NCBI RefSeq assembly: GCF_020447265.1
Contig: NZ_JAJADR010000002.1
Span: 186,001 to 250,000 of the forward strand
Direction of reading: 5' to 3'
Origin: Hymenobacter lucidus
GTDB lineage: Bacteria > Bacteroidota > Bacteroidia > Cytophagales > Hymenobacteraceae
DNA: 64,000 nt
Shown: in pieces, positions 8,984 to 16,913 of the stretch
How positions within the stretch are numbered: position 1 is the stretch's first letter
How the letters are laid out: each line of letters begins with the position of its first letter
Notes under the pieces: generated by a model
Databases searched by the model: none
Told to the model about the DNA's origin: nothing
What the model saw: only the letters and a program-made list of their open reading frames with translations
Program-made: the position numbers and the translations under genes

Positions 8984-9088
8984 GATTTAGCGACTTAGTG
9001 ATTTAGTGTGCTTGCTGTGCCACAGCCCATTATTTCCACACCCCGCCAAACCACTTACTCACTAAATCACTAACTCACCAACTCACCT
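8984..9088. repeat. Inverted octamer arrays (GTGAnTTA type) before amn
   Basis: The left part reads TTAGCGAC TTAGTGAT TTAGTG in 8-bp steps. The right part, up to the amn start codon, reads TAAATCAC TAACTCAC CAACTCAC in 8-bp steps on the opposite strand sense. About 55 bp lie between. Related arrays occur at 22525-22633, 44760-44790 and more weakly at 12493-12530. Confidence 0.7.
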
Positions 9089-9089
9089 T

Positions 9090-9863
9090 ATGAAAACCAA
9101 AGCCGACATTGTCGAGAACTGGCTGCCCCGCTACACGGGCGTCCCCCTGAACGAGTTTGGCCAGTACATTCTGCTGACCAACTTCATCAACTACGTAACA
9201 ATGTTCGCCGAGCAGTTCGGCGTCGAAATCCGGGGTATCGACAAGCCCATGCAAACGGCTACGGCCAACAACATTACCATCATCAACTTCGGCATGGGCT
9301 CGCCCATGGCCGCTACCGTGATGGACTTGCTGGGCGCCATTAAGCCTAAGGCGGCCCTGTTTCTGGGCAAGTGCGGCGGCCTGAAAAACAAGACCAAGCT
9401 CGGCGACCTGATCCTGCCCATTGCCGCCATCCGGGGCGAAGGTACTTCCGATGACTACCTGCCGGCCGAAATTCCGGCTCTGCCCTCCTTCCGCCTGCAG
9501 CGGGCGGTGAGCAGCATGATCAAGAAGCACGAAAAGGACTACTGGACCGGCACGGTGTATACCACCAACCGCCGCGTGTGGGAGCACGACGAGAACTTCA
9601 AGGACTACCTGCGCCAGATCCGGGCTATGGCCGTGGATATGGAAACGGCCACTATTTTCACGGTGGGCTTTGTGAATGAGATTCCGCACGGCGCGCTGCT
9701 GCTCGTGAGCGACAACCCGATGACGCCCGAGGGCGTGAAGACGTCGGAAAGCGACAAAAAGGTAACCACCGACTACGTAACCTCGCATTTGCAGATTGGC
9801 ATCGACTCGCTGATTGAGCTGCAAAACTCGGGCGAATCGGTGAAGCACATGCGCTTTGAGTAG
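9090..9863 (+). CDS. amn: AMP nucleosidase
   Basis: 257-residue phosphorylase/nucleosidase-fold enzyme predicted to split AMP into adenine and ribose 5-phosphate (purine salvage). It is the short Bacteroidota form without the N-terminal regulatory domain of the 484-residue E. coli Amn. Seen: TIINFGMGSPMAATVMDLL, LFLGKCGGL (substrate-binding Gly-rich loop), AVDMETATIFTVGF (the ME pair that contacts ribose in this superfamily) and LLVSDNPMTPEG (catalytic Asp region). A general nucleoside phosphorylase role cannot be fully excluded from motifs alone. An intrinsic terminator follows at 9913. Confidence 0.87.
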   Translation: MKTKADIVENWLPRYTGVPLNEFGQYILLTNFINYVTMFAEQFGVEIRGIDKPMQTATANNITIINFGMGSPMAATVMDLLGAIKPKAALFLGKCGGLKNKTKLGDLILPIAAIRGEGTSDDYLPAEIPALPSFRLQRAVSSMIKKHEKDYWTGTVYTTNRRVWEHDENFKDYLRQIRAMAVDMETATIFTVGFVNEIPHGALLLVSDNPMTPEGVKTSESDKKVTTDYVTSHLQIGIDSLIELQNSGESVKHMRFE

Positions 9864-9912
9864 CAAAAGGTGTTGCTACATACGTGGTTATAGGCGGAAC
9901 TAACTCCGCAAC

Positions 9913-9948
9913 AAATCCCCGGTGCCGCCTAAGGTACCGGGGATTTTT
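9913..9948 (+). terminator. Intrinsic terminator of amn
   Basis: 11-bp stem AAATCCCCGGT with its complement, 12-nt loop, then TTTTT. Confidence 0.85.
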
Positions 9949-10010
9949 CGTATCCTGCGGCCTCAAACCTGGATTCCGACCTTTCGCTACCACACTCTGC
10001 CGTTCTGCTT

Positions 10011-10442
10011 ATGTCTTTGTTTTCTACTGCTTATTTGGAAATCACCTACGATGCCGACCGGCAGGTACTCGTGGCCAACTGGCTGCGCGGCGTGATGCCC
10101 TTTGAGCTGCACCGGGGCTACCACGCCCTGCTCGAGCAGGCCGTAGCCCACGACTGCCGGTTTTGGCTGCTGGATGTGCGCCGCCGCGCCGGCATCGACT
10201 CAGCCGACATTCTCTGGACCCTGAACGAGTTTCTGCCTCTGGTGCAGCCGCGTCTGAAGCGCACTACCTACCTGGCCTTTCTGATGTTGCCCCACCACCT
10301 GGCCGGCGACCTTTCCGATGGCCGCGTGCCCGACGCTCATTACTACGACGGCCGTCCCTACCGCAACGAGCGGTTTACGGAGCCCGAGCCTGCCCTGGCG
10401 TGGCTGCAGCACTGCCAGCAGCTCGAAACTGTGGCGCGCTAA
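10011..10442 (+). CDS. Conserved hypothetical protein
   Basis: 143-residue cytoplasmic protein, not recognised. It begins MSLFSTAYLEITYDADRQVL and has alternating beta strands and helices (VLVANWLRG, CRFWLLDVRRRAG, YLAFLMLPHH). That layout resembles small STAS/SpoIIAA-like proteins of Bacteroidota, but no diagnostic motif is present. No signal peptide or membrane segment. The next gene, an amidohydrolase lipoprotein, starts 42 bp downstream on the same strand, so they may share a transcript. Confidence 0.65.
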   Translation: MSLFSTAYLEITYDADRQVLVANWLRGVMPFELHRGYHALLEQAVAHDCRFWLLDVRRRAGIDSADILWTLNEFLPLVQPRLKRTTYLAFLMLPHHLAGDLSDGRVPDAHYYDGRPYRNERFTEPEPALAWLQHCQQLETVAR

Positions 10443-10484
10443 CTACGCACGGCGCAAAACGCGGCGCGTATGTACCTTCGCCGC

Positions 10485-12131
10485 ATGACTCCACTCCTGC
10501 GTTCCTTTTTGCTGTTGCCGCTGCTGGGCTTTGCGGCCTGCACCACCCGTCAGCCCGCCGACCTGCTCGTCTACAATGCCACGGTCTACACCGTCGATTC
10601 CACCTTTTCCCAGACCCAGGCCTTTGCCGTGCGCGACGGGAAGTTTGTGGCCGTGGGGCCGGCAGCTGAGCTGCGCCAGCAGTTTGAGGCCAAGCAGGAA
10701 GTAGATGCTCAGGGCCGCTTTGTATATCCAGGCTTCTACGATGCCCACTGCCACTTCTACCGCTACGCTCTAGGCCTGCGCGACGCCGATCTGGTAGGTA
10801 CTACTTCCTGGGACGAGGTAGTGCAGAAGCTGCAGCAGCACCGGCAACAGTTTCCGCAGGCGGCCTGGGTTACGGGCCGGGGCTGGGACCAGAACGACTG
10901 GGCCGACAAGCAGTTTCCGACCAAAGACGCGCTGGATAAGCTCTTTCCCAACGTGCCGGTCTTCATCATCCGCGTGGATGGCCACGCGGCGCTGGTCAAC
11001 CAAAAGGCGCTGGATATGGCCGGCGTAACGGCGGCTACACCCATCAGCGGCGGCACCATTACCAAGGCAGCTAACGGACAGCTCACGGGCCTGCTCGTGG
11101 ACAACGCCGTGGACCTGGTTTCGGGCAAGATACCCGAGCCAACCGCCGACGAGGCCAATACCTTGCTGCTCCAAGCCCAGCAGCTGTGCTTGGCCGTGGG
11201 CCTCACCAGCCTCGCCGATGCCGGCCTCGACAAGTCCAACATCGACCGGCTGGAAGCCTTACAGAAGCAGAGCAAACTCAAGCTGCGCCTCTACGCCATG
11301 CTCAATCCCACGGCTGCCAACAAGGATTTCTACCTGAAGAACGGCCCTGTGTTTCAGGACCGCCTCACCGTCAATTCCTTTAAGGTGTACGCCGACGGGG
11401 CTTTGGGCTCGCGCGGGGCCTGCCTGGTAGAGCCGTATGCCGACCGACCCAAGGAAACCGGTTTTCTGCTCTCCACCGAGAAGGAATACCGGGCGCTGGC
11501 CAAGGAACTTGCGGCCAGCAAGTTTCAGATGAATACCCACGCCATCGGCGACTCGGCCAACCGCATCATTCTCAACATCTACGGGGAGGCGTTGCAGGGC
11601 CGCAAAGACCGGCGCTGGCGCATCGAGCACGCCCAGGTCATTACCCCGGCCGATATGCCTAAGTTCGGGCAGTTCGGTATCGTGCCCTCGGTGCAGCCCA
11701 CCCACGCTACTTCCGATATGTACTGGGCCGGTGAGCGGCTGGGCGCGTCCCGCCTGAAAACTGCCTACGCCTACGAGGAGCTACGCAAGCAGTACGGGCA
11801 GGTGGCCATCGGCTCCGACTTTCCGGTGGAGGATATTAACCCGCTTTTCGGCTTCCACTCGGCCGTGGCCCGGCAGGACGCCAAGAACTACCCCAACGGC
11901 GGCTTCCAGATGGAAAACGCGCTGAGCCGCCCCAATGCCCTGCGCGGCATGACCACCTGGGCTGCCTACGCCGCCTTCGAGGACAAACAGAAAGGCAGCA
12001 TTAAGCCCGGCATGGCCGCCGACTTCGTGGTGCTGGATAAGGACCTGCTCAAAGCCCCTGCCGCCGAGCTGCGCGGTGCCCAGGTGCAGCAGACGTGGAT
12101 TGCGGGTGAGAAATTGTATCAGCGCAAATAA
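10485..12131 (+). CDS. Amidohydrolase (YtcJ-like) lipoprotein
   Basis: 548-residue metal-dependent amidohydrolase of the amidohydrolase-3/YtcJ group. Start at 10485 gives a lipoprotein signal with Cys19 (LLGFAAC), so the enzyme is membrane-anchored on the periplasmic side. Metal-site motifs: FYDAHCHF (HxH), VDGHAALVN, NTHAIGDSAN and IGSDFPVE (terminal Asp). The N-terminal strand region LLVYNATVYTVDSTFSQTQA and C-terminal GSIKPGMAADFVVLDKDL form the composite beta-sandwich. Substrates of this group are diverse (N-substituted amides, hydantoin-like compounds); none can be assigned. A tiny L7/L12-like gene follows after 2 nt. Confidence 0.87.
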   Translation: MTPLLRSFLLLPLLGFAACTTRQPADLLVYNATVYTVDSTFSQTQAFAVRDGKFVAVGPAAELRQQFEAKQEVDAQGRFVYPGFYDAHCHFYRYALGLRDADLVGTTSWDEVVQKLQQHRQQFPQAAWVTGRGWDQNDWADKQFPTKDALDKLFPNVPVFIIRVDGHAALVNQKALDMAGVTAATPISGGTITKAANGQLTGLLVDNAVDLVSGKIPEPTADEANTLLLQAQQLCLAVGLTSLADAGLDKSNIDRLEALQKQSKLKLRLYAMLNPTAANKDFYLKNGPVFQDRLTVNSFKVYADGALGSRGACLVEPYADRPKETGFLLSTEKEYRALAKELAASKFQMNTHAIGDSANRIILNIYGEALQGRKDRRWRIEHAQVITPADMPKFGQFGIVPSVQPTHATSDMYWAGERLGASRLKTAYAYEELRKQYGQVAIGSDFPVEDINPLFGFHSAVARQDAKNYPNGGFQMENALSRPNALRGMTTWAAYAAFEDKQKGSIKPGMAADFVVLDKDLLKAPAAELRGAQVQQTWIAGEKLYQRK

Positions 12132-12133
12132 CC

Positions 12134-12352
12134 GTGGCAGCAGTTCACTTCACTGGCTGGGAGTACGGTTTTCAATTCGTAGCCTTCACTAAGCTCTTGA
12201 TGGCAGCTGGCTATAGATTGAAAGAAGCTAAGGAGGCAGCCGATCAGCTCCTTGCCGGAACGTCTTTGCGGATCGAAATACCTTCCAGTACAGCGGCCAC
12301 TACCCTGTTGTGGCAGGCACAGCAGCTAGGTGCCATTGGTCACCTAGCCTAA
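12134..12352 (+). CDS. Small protein resembling the ribosomal L7/L12 C-terminal domain
   Basis: 72 residues with GTG start 2 nt after the amidohydrolase stop, so translation is probably coupled. KLLMAAGYRLKEAKEAADQLLAG and the closing AQQLGAIG echo the L7/L12 C-terminal fold, in which a GLKEAK helix and an A..LGA helix occur. Bona fide L7/L12 has an N-terminal dimerisation part that is absent here. Function unknown. The ORF is short and could be spurious, but its codon use and tight spacing favour a real gene, and a perfect terminator follows at once. Confidence 0.55.
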   Translation: MAAVHFTGWEYGFQFVAFTKLLMAAGYRLKEAKEAADQLLAGTSLRIEIPSSTAATTLLWQAQQLGAIGHLA

Positions 12353-12365
12353 CCTTGCACCATAC

Positions 12366-12403
12366 AGAAAGCCCTTTTCCGTCGCAACGGAAAAGGGCTT
12401 TCT
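12366..12403 (+). terminator. Strong hairpin terminator
   Basis: Perfect 17-bp stem (AGAAAGCCCTTTTCCGT and complement) with a 4-nt loop; near-symmetric, so it may act in both directions. It is followed by a 19-bp sequence (12423-12441) that recurs at 44703. Confidence 0.8.
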
Positions 12404-12422
12404 GGTAAAAGGGCGGGGCGTA

Positions 12423-12530
12423 CTGCGCAGAGGACGGATTGACGCCGCTTGAAGCGCGGAATGTCATTCTTCCTCGCAATGACACGAGGTCTACATCAGC
12501 ACATTAACCCACATTAGCACCTGAGCACAT
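12423..12530. repeat. Dispersed repeat module behind the terminator
   Basis: CTGCGCAGAGGACGGATTG (12423-12441) is identical to 44703-44721, and both copies are followed by a ...CGCAATGAC element. From about 12493 the sequence continues as CACATTAn-type octamers up to the DinB stop region. Confidence 0.6.
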
Positions 12531-13051
12531 TACTTCGCGGGGCCTTCGTCGGCGGAGCTGCCGTAGATGGCGGGCACAGGAATATCGAGCAGGCGCAGGT
12601 AAACGCTAAGCTGGCCGCGGTGGTGAATCAGGTGGTTGAGCACCAGGGTGCGGGCCACGGCGGCGCGGGGCAGCTGCATAAGGGTCTGCTCGCCGCGGCG
12701 CATCGTCCAGATTTCGTGGAAAGTGGCGTCGTCCACGTCGGCCAGGGCTTGGTGGATGTTTTCGGCATTCACGTCGAAGCGGCGCAGCACTTCGTCGGTA
12801 TCCGTCGGCGACGGAGGGGCCTGCCGGGTAAGCATGTCGGTCTCGGGGCCCTGCAGCGACATTTGCAGGAAGCCCACCAGGTTGGCCATATGCGAGGCCA
12901 GGGTGCCCAGCTTCATCGACTTAGGGTGGGGCTGCCAGCCGAACTGCTCAGTGGGCACCCGCTCCAGCAAGCGGCGGGTGAGTTGCAGCTCCCGCTTCAG
13001 TTCCTGGCTCAAGGCAGCTTGCAGGGTAGGTTGGGTGGAGGTACCAGACAT
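12530..13051 (-). CDS. DinB-family protein
   Basis: 173-residue four-helix-bundle protein of the DinB/YfiT superfamily. Three metal-binding histidines are in place: His in LASHMANL, and His residues in LVLNHLIHHRGQLSVYLRLL near the C-terminus. Family members include thiol-dependent transferases (bacillithiol, mycothiol) and many of unknown role; the substrate here is unknown. ATG at 13051. Stands between convergent and same-strand neighbours without obvious operon partners. Confidence 0.88.
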   Translation of the reverse strand: MSGTSTQPTLQAALSQELKRELQLTRRLLERVPTEQFGWQPHPKSMKLGTLASHMANLVGFLQMSLQGPETDMLTRQAPPSPTDTDEVLRRFDVNAENIHQALADVDDATFHEIWTMRRGEQTLMQLPRAAVARTLVLNHLIHHRGQLSVYLRLLDIPVPAIYGSSADEGPAK

Positions 13052-13136
13052 AGAGAGAGGAAAAGGTGGAAGTGTGAGACTGAGTTTATAAGCGGAACTC
13101 CCGCTAAAAGTTATGGCCCTGGCCTACTGTCACACG

Positions 13137-13166
13137 CAAAAGCCCCGCGGACGGGTGGGGCTTTTG
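13137..13166 (-). terminator. Hairpin terminator after the UMF1-type transporter gene
   Basis: CAAAAGCCCC paired with GGGGCTTTTG around a 10-nt loop, 19 bp beyond the stop codon of the minus-strand transporter gene. T-run is short. Confidence 0.6.
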
Positions 13167-13184
13167 GTAGCTAAGCAGCGGTGG

Positions 13185-14621
13185 TTACTTGACAGTAGCC
13201 GGCATGCCGATATTGGGCGTGGCCGGCGGGGGTGCCAGGGTATCGGGGCCGCCGTGGGGCTCGTCGCGCAGCTTCTTGCCGCGCAGCGTGAGCAGAAACA
13301 GTAGCCCCAGCACGAAGAACACGATGAGCGACAGAATGCTGTTGCGCATGGAGCCCGTAATCTGGGCAATGACGCCGAATACGGCCGTGCCAATCACGAT
13401 GCTGAGCTTCTCGGTCACGTCGAAGAAGCTGAAGAAGGCGGCCGTGTTGGGCGTATTCTCGGGCATAATTTTGGAGTAGGTGCTACGCGACAAACTCTGG
13501 ATGGCACCCATCGTGAGGCCGATAACCGAGGCCAGCGCGTAGAAGCTCCAGCCGGCCTGCACGTAGTAGCCGGCCACGCAGATTAGCATCCAGATGAACA
13601 CCGACCAGCTCAGGGCCCGGGTGTTGCCGATGCGCTCCGAGAGCTTGGAAAAGAGCCACGCCCCCAGAATACCCACGAGCTGGAGCAGCAGAATGGTCAT
13701 AATCAGGGCCGAGCTTTCCAGCTTCAGCTCCTCGTCGCCGAAGATGGTGGCCACGTACATCACCGTCTGCACGCCCATATTGTAGGTGAAGTAGGCCAGC
13801 AGGAAGCGCTTCAGGTTGGGCAGGTGCTTGAGCTGGTCCCAAACTTTGCCCAGCTCCCGAAAGCCGTTGAGCAGCCAGCCCCCTTCGTCGGCCGAGCCGG
13901 CGGGGCGGCCCGGGTCGGCGGGCAGGGTGAAGAAGGGAATCTGGGCGAAGCCGGCCCACCATATACCGGTGAGCAGAAAGGCTAGGCGGGTGGCAAAACC
14001 TTCCTCCAGGCCCAGCGTTTCGTGGCCCATAATCAGGCCCAGGCAGATAACGAGCAGCAGCACCGAGCCGATGTAGCCCATCGAAAAGCCCCGGGCCGAA
14101 AGTGAATCGAACTTCTCCTCCGACGAAATCAGCGGCAAGTAGGAGTTGTAGAACACGATGGAACCCGAAAAGCCCACCGTGGCCGAAATAAAGATGAAGG
14201 TGCTGGCCGTGAAGGTGTCGGGGGTGAAGAAGAACAGCGCCGCGCACGACAGTGACCCCAGGTAGCAGAAGATCTGCATAAAGAGCTTCTTACGGCCCGA
14301 GAAGTCGGCCAGCGACGTCAGGAACGGGCTGATAAGGGCAATGAGCAGGAAGGCGGCTGATATGGCATAAGTCAGCAGCGAGGAGCCCGGCACCTGGAAC
14401 CCCAGGAAGTCGACGGGGCTCTTGCCGCTGTCGGTGCCGGTGACCTGCTTGACCATTGCGCCCCAGTAAATGGGGAAGATGGAGCTGGTAATGACCAGCG
14501 GATACACCGAGTTGGCCCAGTCGTAGAAGGTCCAGCCGCGGGTGATGCGCTTGTTGTCCTTGGGAATATCCGAGAAGGAAGCATCGGGCGCGGCGGCCGG
14601 AGCAGTAGAAACGGTCGTCAT
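13185..14621 (-). CDS. MFS transporter, UMF1/Atg22 type
   Basis: 478-residue inner-membrane protein with about twelve hydrophobic segments. The start ITRGWTFYDWANSVYPLVI is the characteristic N-terminal signature of the UMF1 (Atg22-like) branch of the major facilitator superfamily; PYLPLISSEE-like and YSKIMPENTPNTAAFFSFFDVTEK motifs are also seen. Yeast Atg22 exports amino acids from the vacuole; bacterial substrates are unknown. The ATG at 14621 is preferred; an upstream TTG at 14654 would add a basic tail. Lone gene. Confidence 0.85.
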   Translation of the reverse strand: MTTVSTAPAAAPDASFSDIPKDNKRITRGWTFYDWANSVYPLVITSSIFPIYWGAMVKQVTGTDSGKSPVDFLGFQVPGSSLLTYAISAAFLLIALISPFLTSLADFSGRKKLFMQIFCYLGSLSCAALFFFTPDTFTASTFIFISATVGFSGSIVFYNSYLPLISSEEKFDSLSARGFSMGYIGSVLLLVICLGLIMGHETLGLEEGFATRLAFLLTGIWWAGFAQIPFFTLPADPGRPAGSADEGGWLLNGFRELGKVWDQLKHLPNLKRFLLAYFTYNMGVQTVMYVATIFGDEELKLESSALIMTILLLQLVGILGAWLFSKLSERIGNTRALSWSVFIWMLICVAGYYVQAGWSFYALASVIGLTMGAIQSLSRSTYSKIMPENTPNTAAFFSFFDVTEKLSIVIGTAVFGVIAQITGSMRNSILSLIVFFVLGLLFLLTLRGKKLRDEPHGGPDTLAPPPATPNIGMPATVK

Positions 14622-14702
14622 AAAAGGGCGTGGTTGGCGTGTGGTGCTGGGCAAGATAACGGGAATTCCGCGTTGCCGTTGCCGAGCTTGCCCAGCGCAG
14701 GC

Positions 14703-16073
14703 CTACGGACGCAGGTTGTAGAAGGTGGCATCGGGCAGGTAGCCGCCCCGGTAGCCACCCGTGAGCAGGGCCCCGCTGGCCGTCACGAAGCTGGCGTACT
14801 CGCTCCGCCCGCCCCAGGCCGCGCCGTTGGCAAAGCGCGTGGGGTAAGTAAACGACTGAAAATCGGGGGTGCGTACCAGGCCGGGCCCGCCCTGGGTGAA
14901 GTAGAAAGCACCGCCCGCTTTGAAGATGGAGTAAATGACGCGAGAATTGCTCGTTCCTTCCGGCGCCTGGTACACCCGCTGCCAGCTGCTGCCCTGGGTA
15001 GCGGAGCGGAAAATGTCCCCGTAGCCCGTGGTCAGGTACAGGGCGCCGGTGGCGGGGTCGGCCAGCAGGTCGGTGCCCCGGTCGGAGGGCACGCCCAGCA
15101 GCTCCCAGCTCGTGCCGCCGGTAGTGGAGCGGTAGAGACGGGAGTTGAAGTCGAACACATACAGCCGGCCCTCGGCGTCTTCGGTCAGGTGGTGGAACGG
15201 AGCCACGTTAAAGGCGCCTACCGGCATCGGGGCTTTCGTCCAGCTCAAGCCCTTGTCATCCGAGTAAAACAGCCCGTCGTAGGAAGCGCCCACCAGTAGC
15301 CGCCCGGCCCGGGTGTAGTGTACAGCCCCGTATTCCTGGCCGGGCGCGGGCGTGCCCCGGCGGCGCATTTGCCAGGTCTGGCCGTTGTCGGCCGAATAAT
15401 AGATTTCCCGGTCGAAGCTCTGGGGCGTGGAAGCCCACACCAGCAGCTCATTGGGCCCGGCGGGCATAATCTTGTAGATACTGGAGTTGCGGGCCACGAA
15501 CGGCAGCGGCTGCCAGGTCTGCCCGTTGTCGTCGGAGTAGTGCGGGTAGTTGTGGGCCAGGCCGGCCAGCAGGCGGCCGGTGGGGTATTGGTAGAACGAC
15601 AGGGCCGGGCTGGGCAGGCAGGCGGCCGGGTGCCAGCCCCGGGTGGGCCGCACGGCCGTGGCCGTCACGAAGGTGTCGATACGGACCGCGCCCAGCGAGT
15701 CGTAGGCCAGGATTCGCATTCGCTGCTGGCCCTCCTGGCTGGTGAGGTGCCACAGCCCCCCACCCCGCCCGGCCCGACTGGTACCGATTTCGGAAATGAT
15801 GGGCGAGGCGGCGTCGCAGGCCCCGGCTTCGAAGCGCACCCGGTGGTAGCGCAGCGGCTTGCCCCCCAGCCGAAAGCGCACCACCACGCTGTCGTGGGCA
15901 ACATGCCCGATGGTATCGACCTGCTTGTTGCCTTTTAGTACTTCCAGCGTGTACTTGGGAGTGGGCGGCGGTGGCGGAACCGGGGCTTCTTCTTCCTTCT
16001 TTTCGCAGCTACCCAGGGCCAGGCCACTGAGGGCAACAAGGATAAAACGGGCAACTTTTTGAGACGTAACCAC
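14703..16073 (-). CDS. BNR/Ycf48-like beta-propeller lipoprotein
   Basis: About 456-residue exported protein made of sialidase-type BNR repeats. YSDDNGQTW, YSADNGQTW, YSDDKGLSW and a diverged RSTTGGTSW are the Asp-box motifs SxDxGxTW. There is no upstream ATG. A GTG at 16073 gives a credible lipoprotein signal (KVARFILVALSGLALGSC, lipid Cys23), followed by an acidic-proline linker (EKKEEEAPVPPPPPTP); TTG codons further upstream are possible but give no better signal. An Ig-like stretch precedes the propeller. No catalytic sialidase residues could be identified, so a binding or scaffold role is more likely than enzymatic activity. Confidence 0.75.
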   Translation of the reverse strand: MVTSQKVARFILVALSGLALGSCEKKEEEAPVPPPPPTPKYTLEVLKGNKQVDTIGHVAHDSVVVRFRLGGKPLRYHRVRFEAGACDAASPIISEIGTSRAGRGGGLWHLTSQEGQQRMRILAYDSLGAVRIDTFVTATAVRPTRGWHPAACLPSPALSFYQYPTGRLLAGLAHNYPHYSDDNGQTWQPLPFVARNSSIYKIMPAGPNELLVWASTPQSFDREIYYSADNGQTWQMRRRGTPAPGQEYGAVHYTRAGRLLVGASYDGLFYSDDKGLSWTKAPMPVGAFNVAPFHHLTEDAEGRLYVFDFNSRLYRSTTGGTSWELLGVPSDRGTDLLADPATGALYLTTGYGDIFRSATQGSSWQRVYQAPEGTSNSRVIYSIFKAGGAFYFTQGGPGLVRTPDFQSFTYPTRFANGAAWGGRSEYASFVTASGALLTGGYRGGYLPDATFYNLRP

Positions 16074-16239
16074 CAGTAGCAAGGCTATACACAAGGATAA
16101 GAACCTGGTAAAGCTACGCCGGTAGTACCGGAGCCGCAAGCCCCGGCGGCGGGCCTGCCAGGGGCTCCAAACCAACGTGAGCCGGCCGGTAAGGGCAGGC
16201 TCACGGATCAAGGAAAGAAAGTCCCGGCGGAGTTGGTAG

Positions 16240-16279
16240 AAAATCCGCCGGGATTTCAGGTAAAATCCCGGCGGATTTT
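16240..16279 (-). terminator. Bidirectional hairpin terminator after the HU-like gene
   Basis: AAAATCCGCCGGGATTT pairs with its complement around a 5-nt loop; A/T runs on both sides. It begins a few bases beyond the HU-like stop codon. Confidence 0.8.
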
Positions 16280-16285
16280 GCTCGG

Positions 16286-16675
16286 CTACTTCTCAACGCG
16301 CCGGAGCAAAGCCCCCTGCATATGCTGGTCGAAAAGACGGCCGGGCGTGAAACTCACGTTCACATCGGTGATGAGGCTGCTATTGAATTCCTTTTCCGTA
16401 TCGGCCCCGCCCCCGCGCAGGGTGGTGCGGAAAGAGCCGAAGTCGCCGAAGCGCACGATGCGGCCCTCAGCCAATTCCTGGGGTACGGTTTGAAAGAAGG
16501 CCTCCATTACGGCCATTACATCCACGGTGCTGACCGTAGAAATGGAGCTGATACGCTCCGCAATGCCGCGCACAGTAGTCTCGCCGGTGCTTTTGGCGGT
16601 GGCATAAAACTTCTTGGCCGCCGTATCCGGCGCGCCCGGCTTGCCGCGTTCCGACAAGGTATATTCGATAGGCAT
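16286..16675 (-). CDS. HU-like DNA-binding protein
   Basis: 129-residue member of the Bacteroidota HU-related DNA-binding group, longer than classical HU (about 90). Seen: N-terminal MPIEYTLSERGKPGAPDTAAKKFYA typical of this group, AERISSISTVSTVDVMAVMEAFFQTVPQ helical region, and EGRIVRFGDFGSFRTTLRG, the beta-arm base with GxFGSF. A nucleoid-associated or chromosome-architecture role is expected. ATG at 16675; AT-rich upstream DNA (16676-16780) probably contains its promoter, though no perfect TAnnTTTG box was seen. Confidence 0.88.
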   Translation of the reverse strand: MPIEYTLSERGKPGAPDTAAKKFYATAKSTGETTVRGIAERISSISTVSTVDVMAVMEAFFQTVPQELAEGRIVRFGDFGSFRTTLRGGGADTEKEFNSSLITDVNVSFTPGRLFDQHMQGALLRRVEK

Positions 16676-16783
16676 ACAACAATGGGTTAAAGATGAGGCA
16701 ATAAGATAGCGGGATTCATTATTGATTTACTATATAAAGCATGGGTATTTTGAAATAATTTCAATATAACAGCGCCTATAAGA

Positions 16784-16900
16784 ACGATGTAGAGACGCAT
16801 AGTTGCGTCTCGTCGTCCGCGCCGTTGGTGTGTGCGTGTATGCACAATGGTGCATTCCAGTCGTTCAACGACGAGACGCAACTATGCGTCTCTACATCGT
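16784..16900. repeat. 33-bp perfect inverted repeat (GTAGAGACGC type)
   Basis: Left arm 16784-16816 and right arm 16868-16900 are exact reverse complements. Each arm contains its own palindrome (GAGACGCA-TAGT-TGCGTCTC), so the element can fold either as one long cruciform or as two short hairpins. It ends 13 bp beyond the mocA stop and may stop its transcription. Similar GTAGAGACGC palindromes are known as dispersed repeats in other bacteria (recollection, not checked). Confidence 0.9.
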
Positions 16901-16913
16901 GCTGGCGGCGCTA

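Noticed and set aside
16240..16279. Riboswitch or regulatory hairpin before the BNR lipoprotein
   Set aside because: It is a simple near-symmetric terminator directly beyond the HU-like stop and too short for a known riboswitch.
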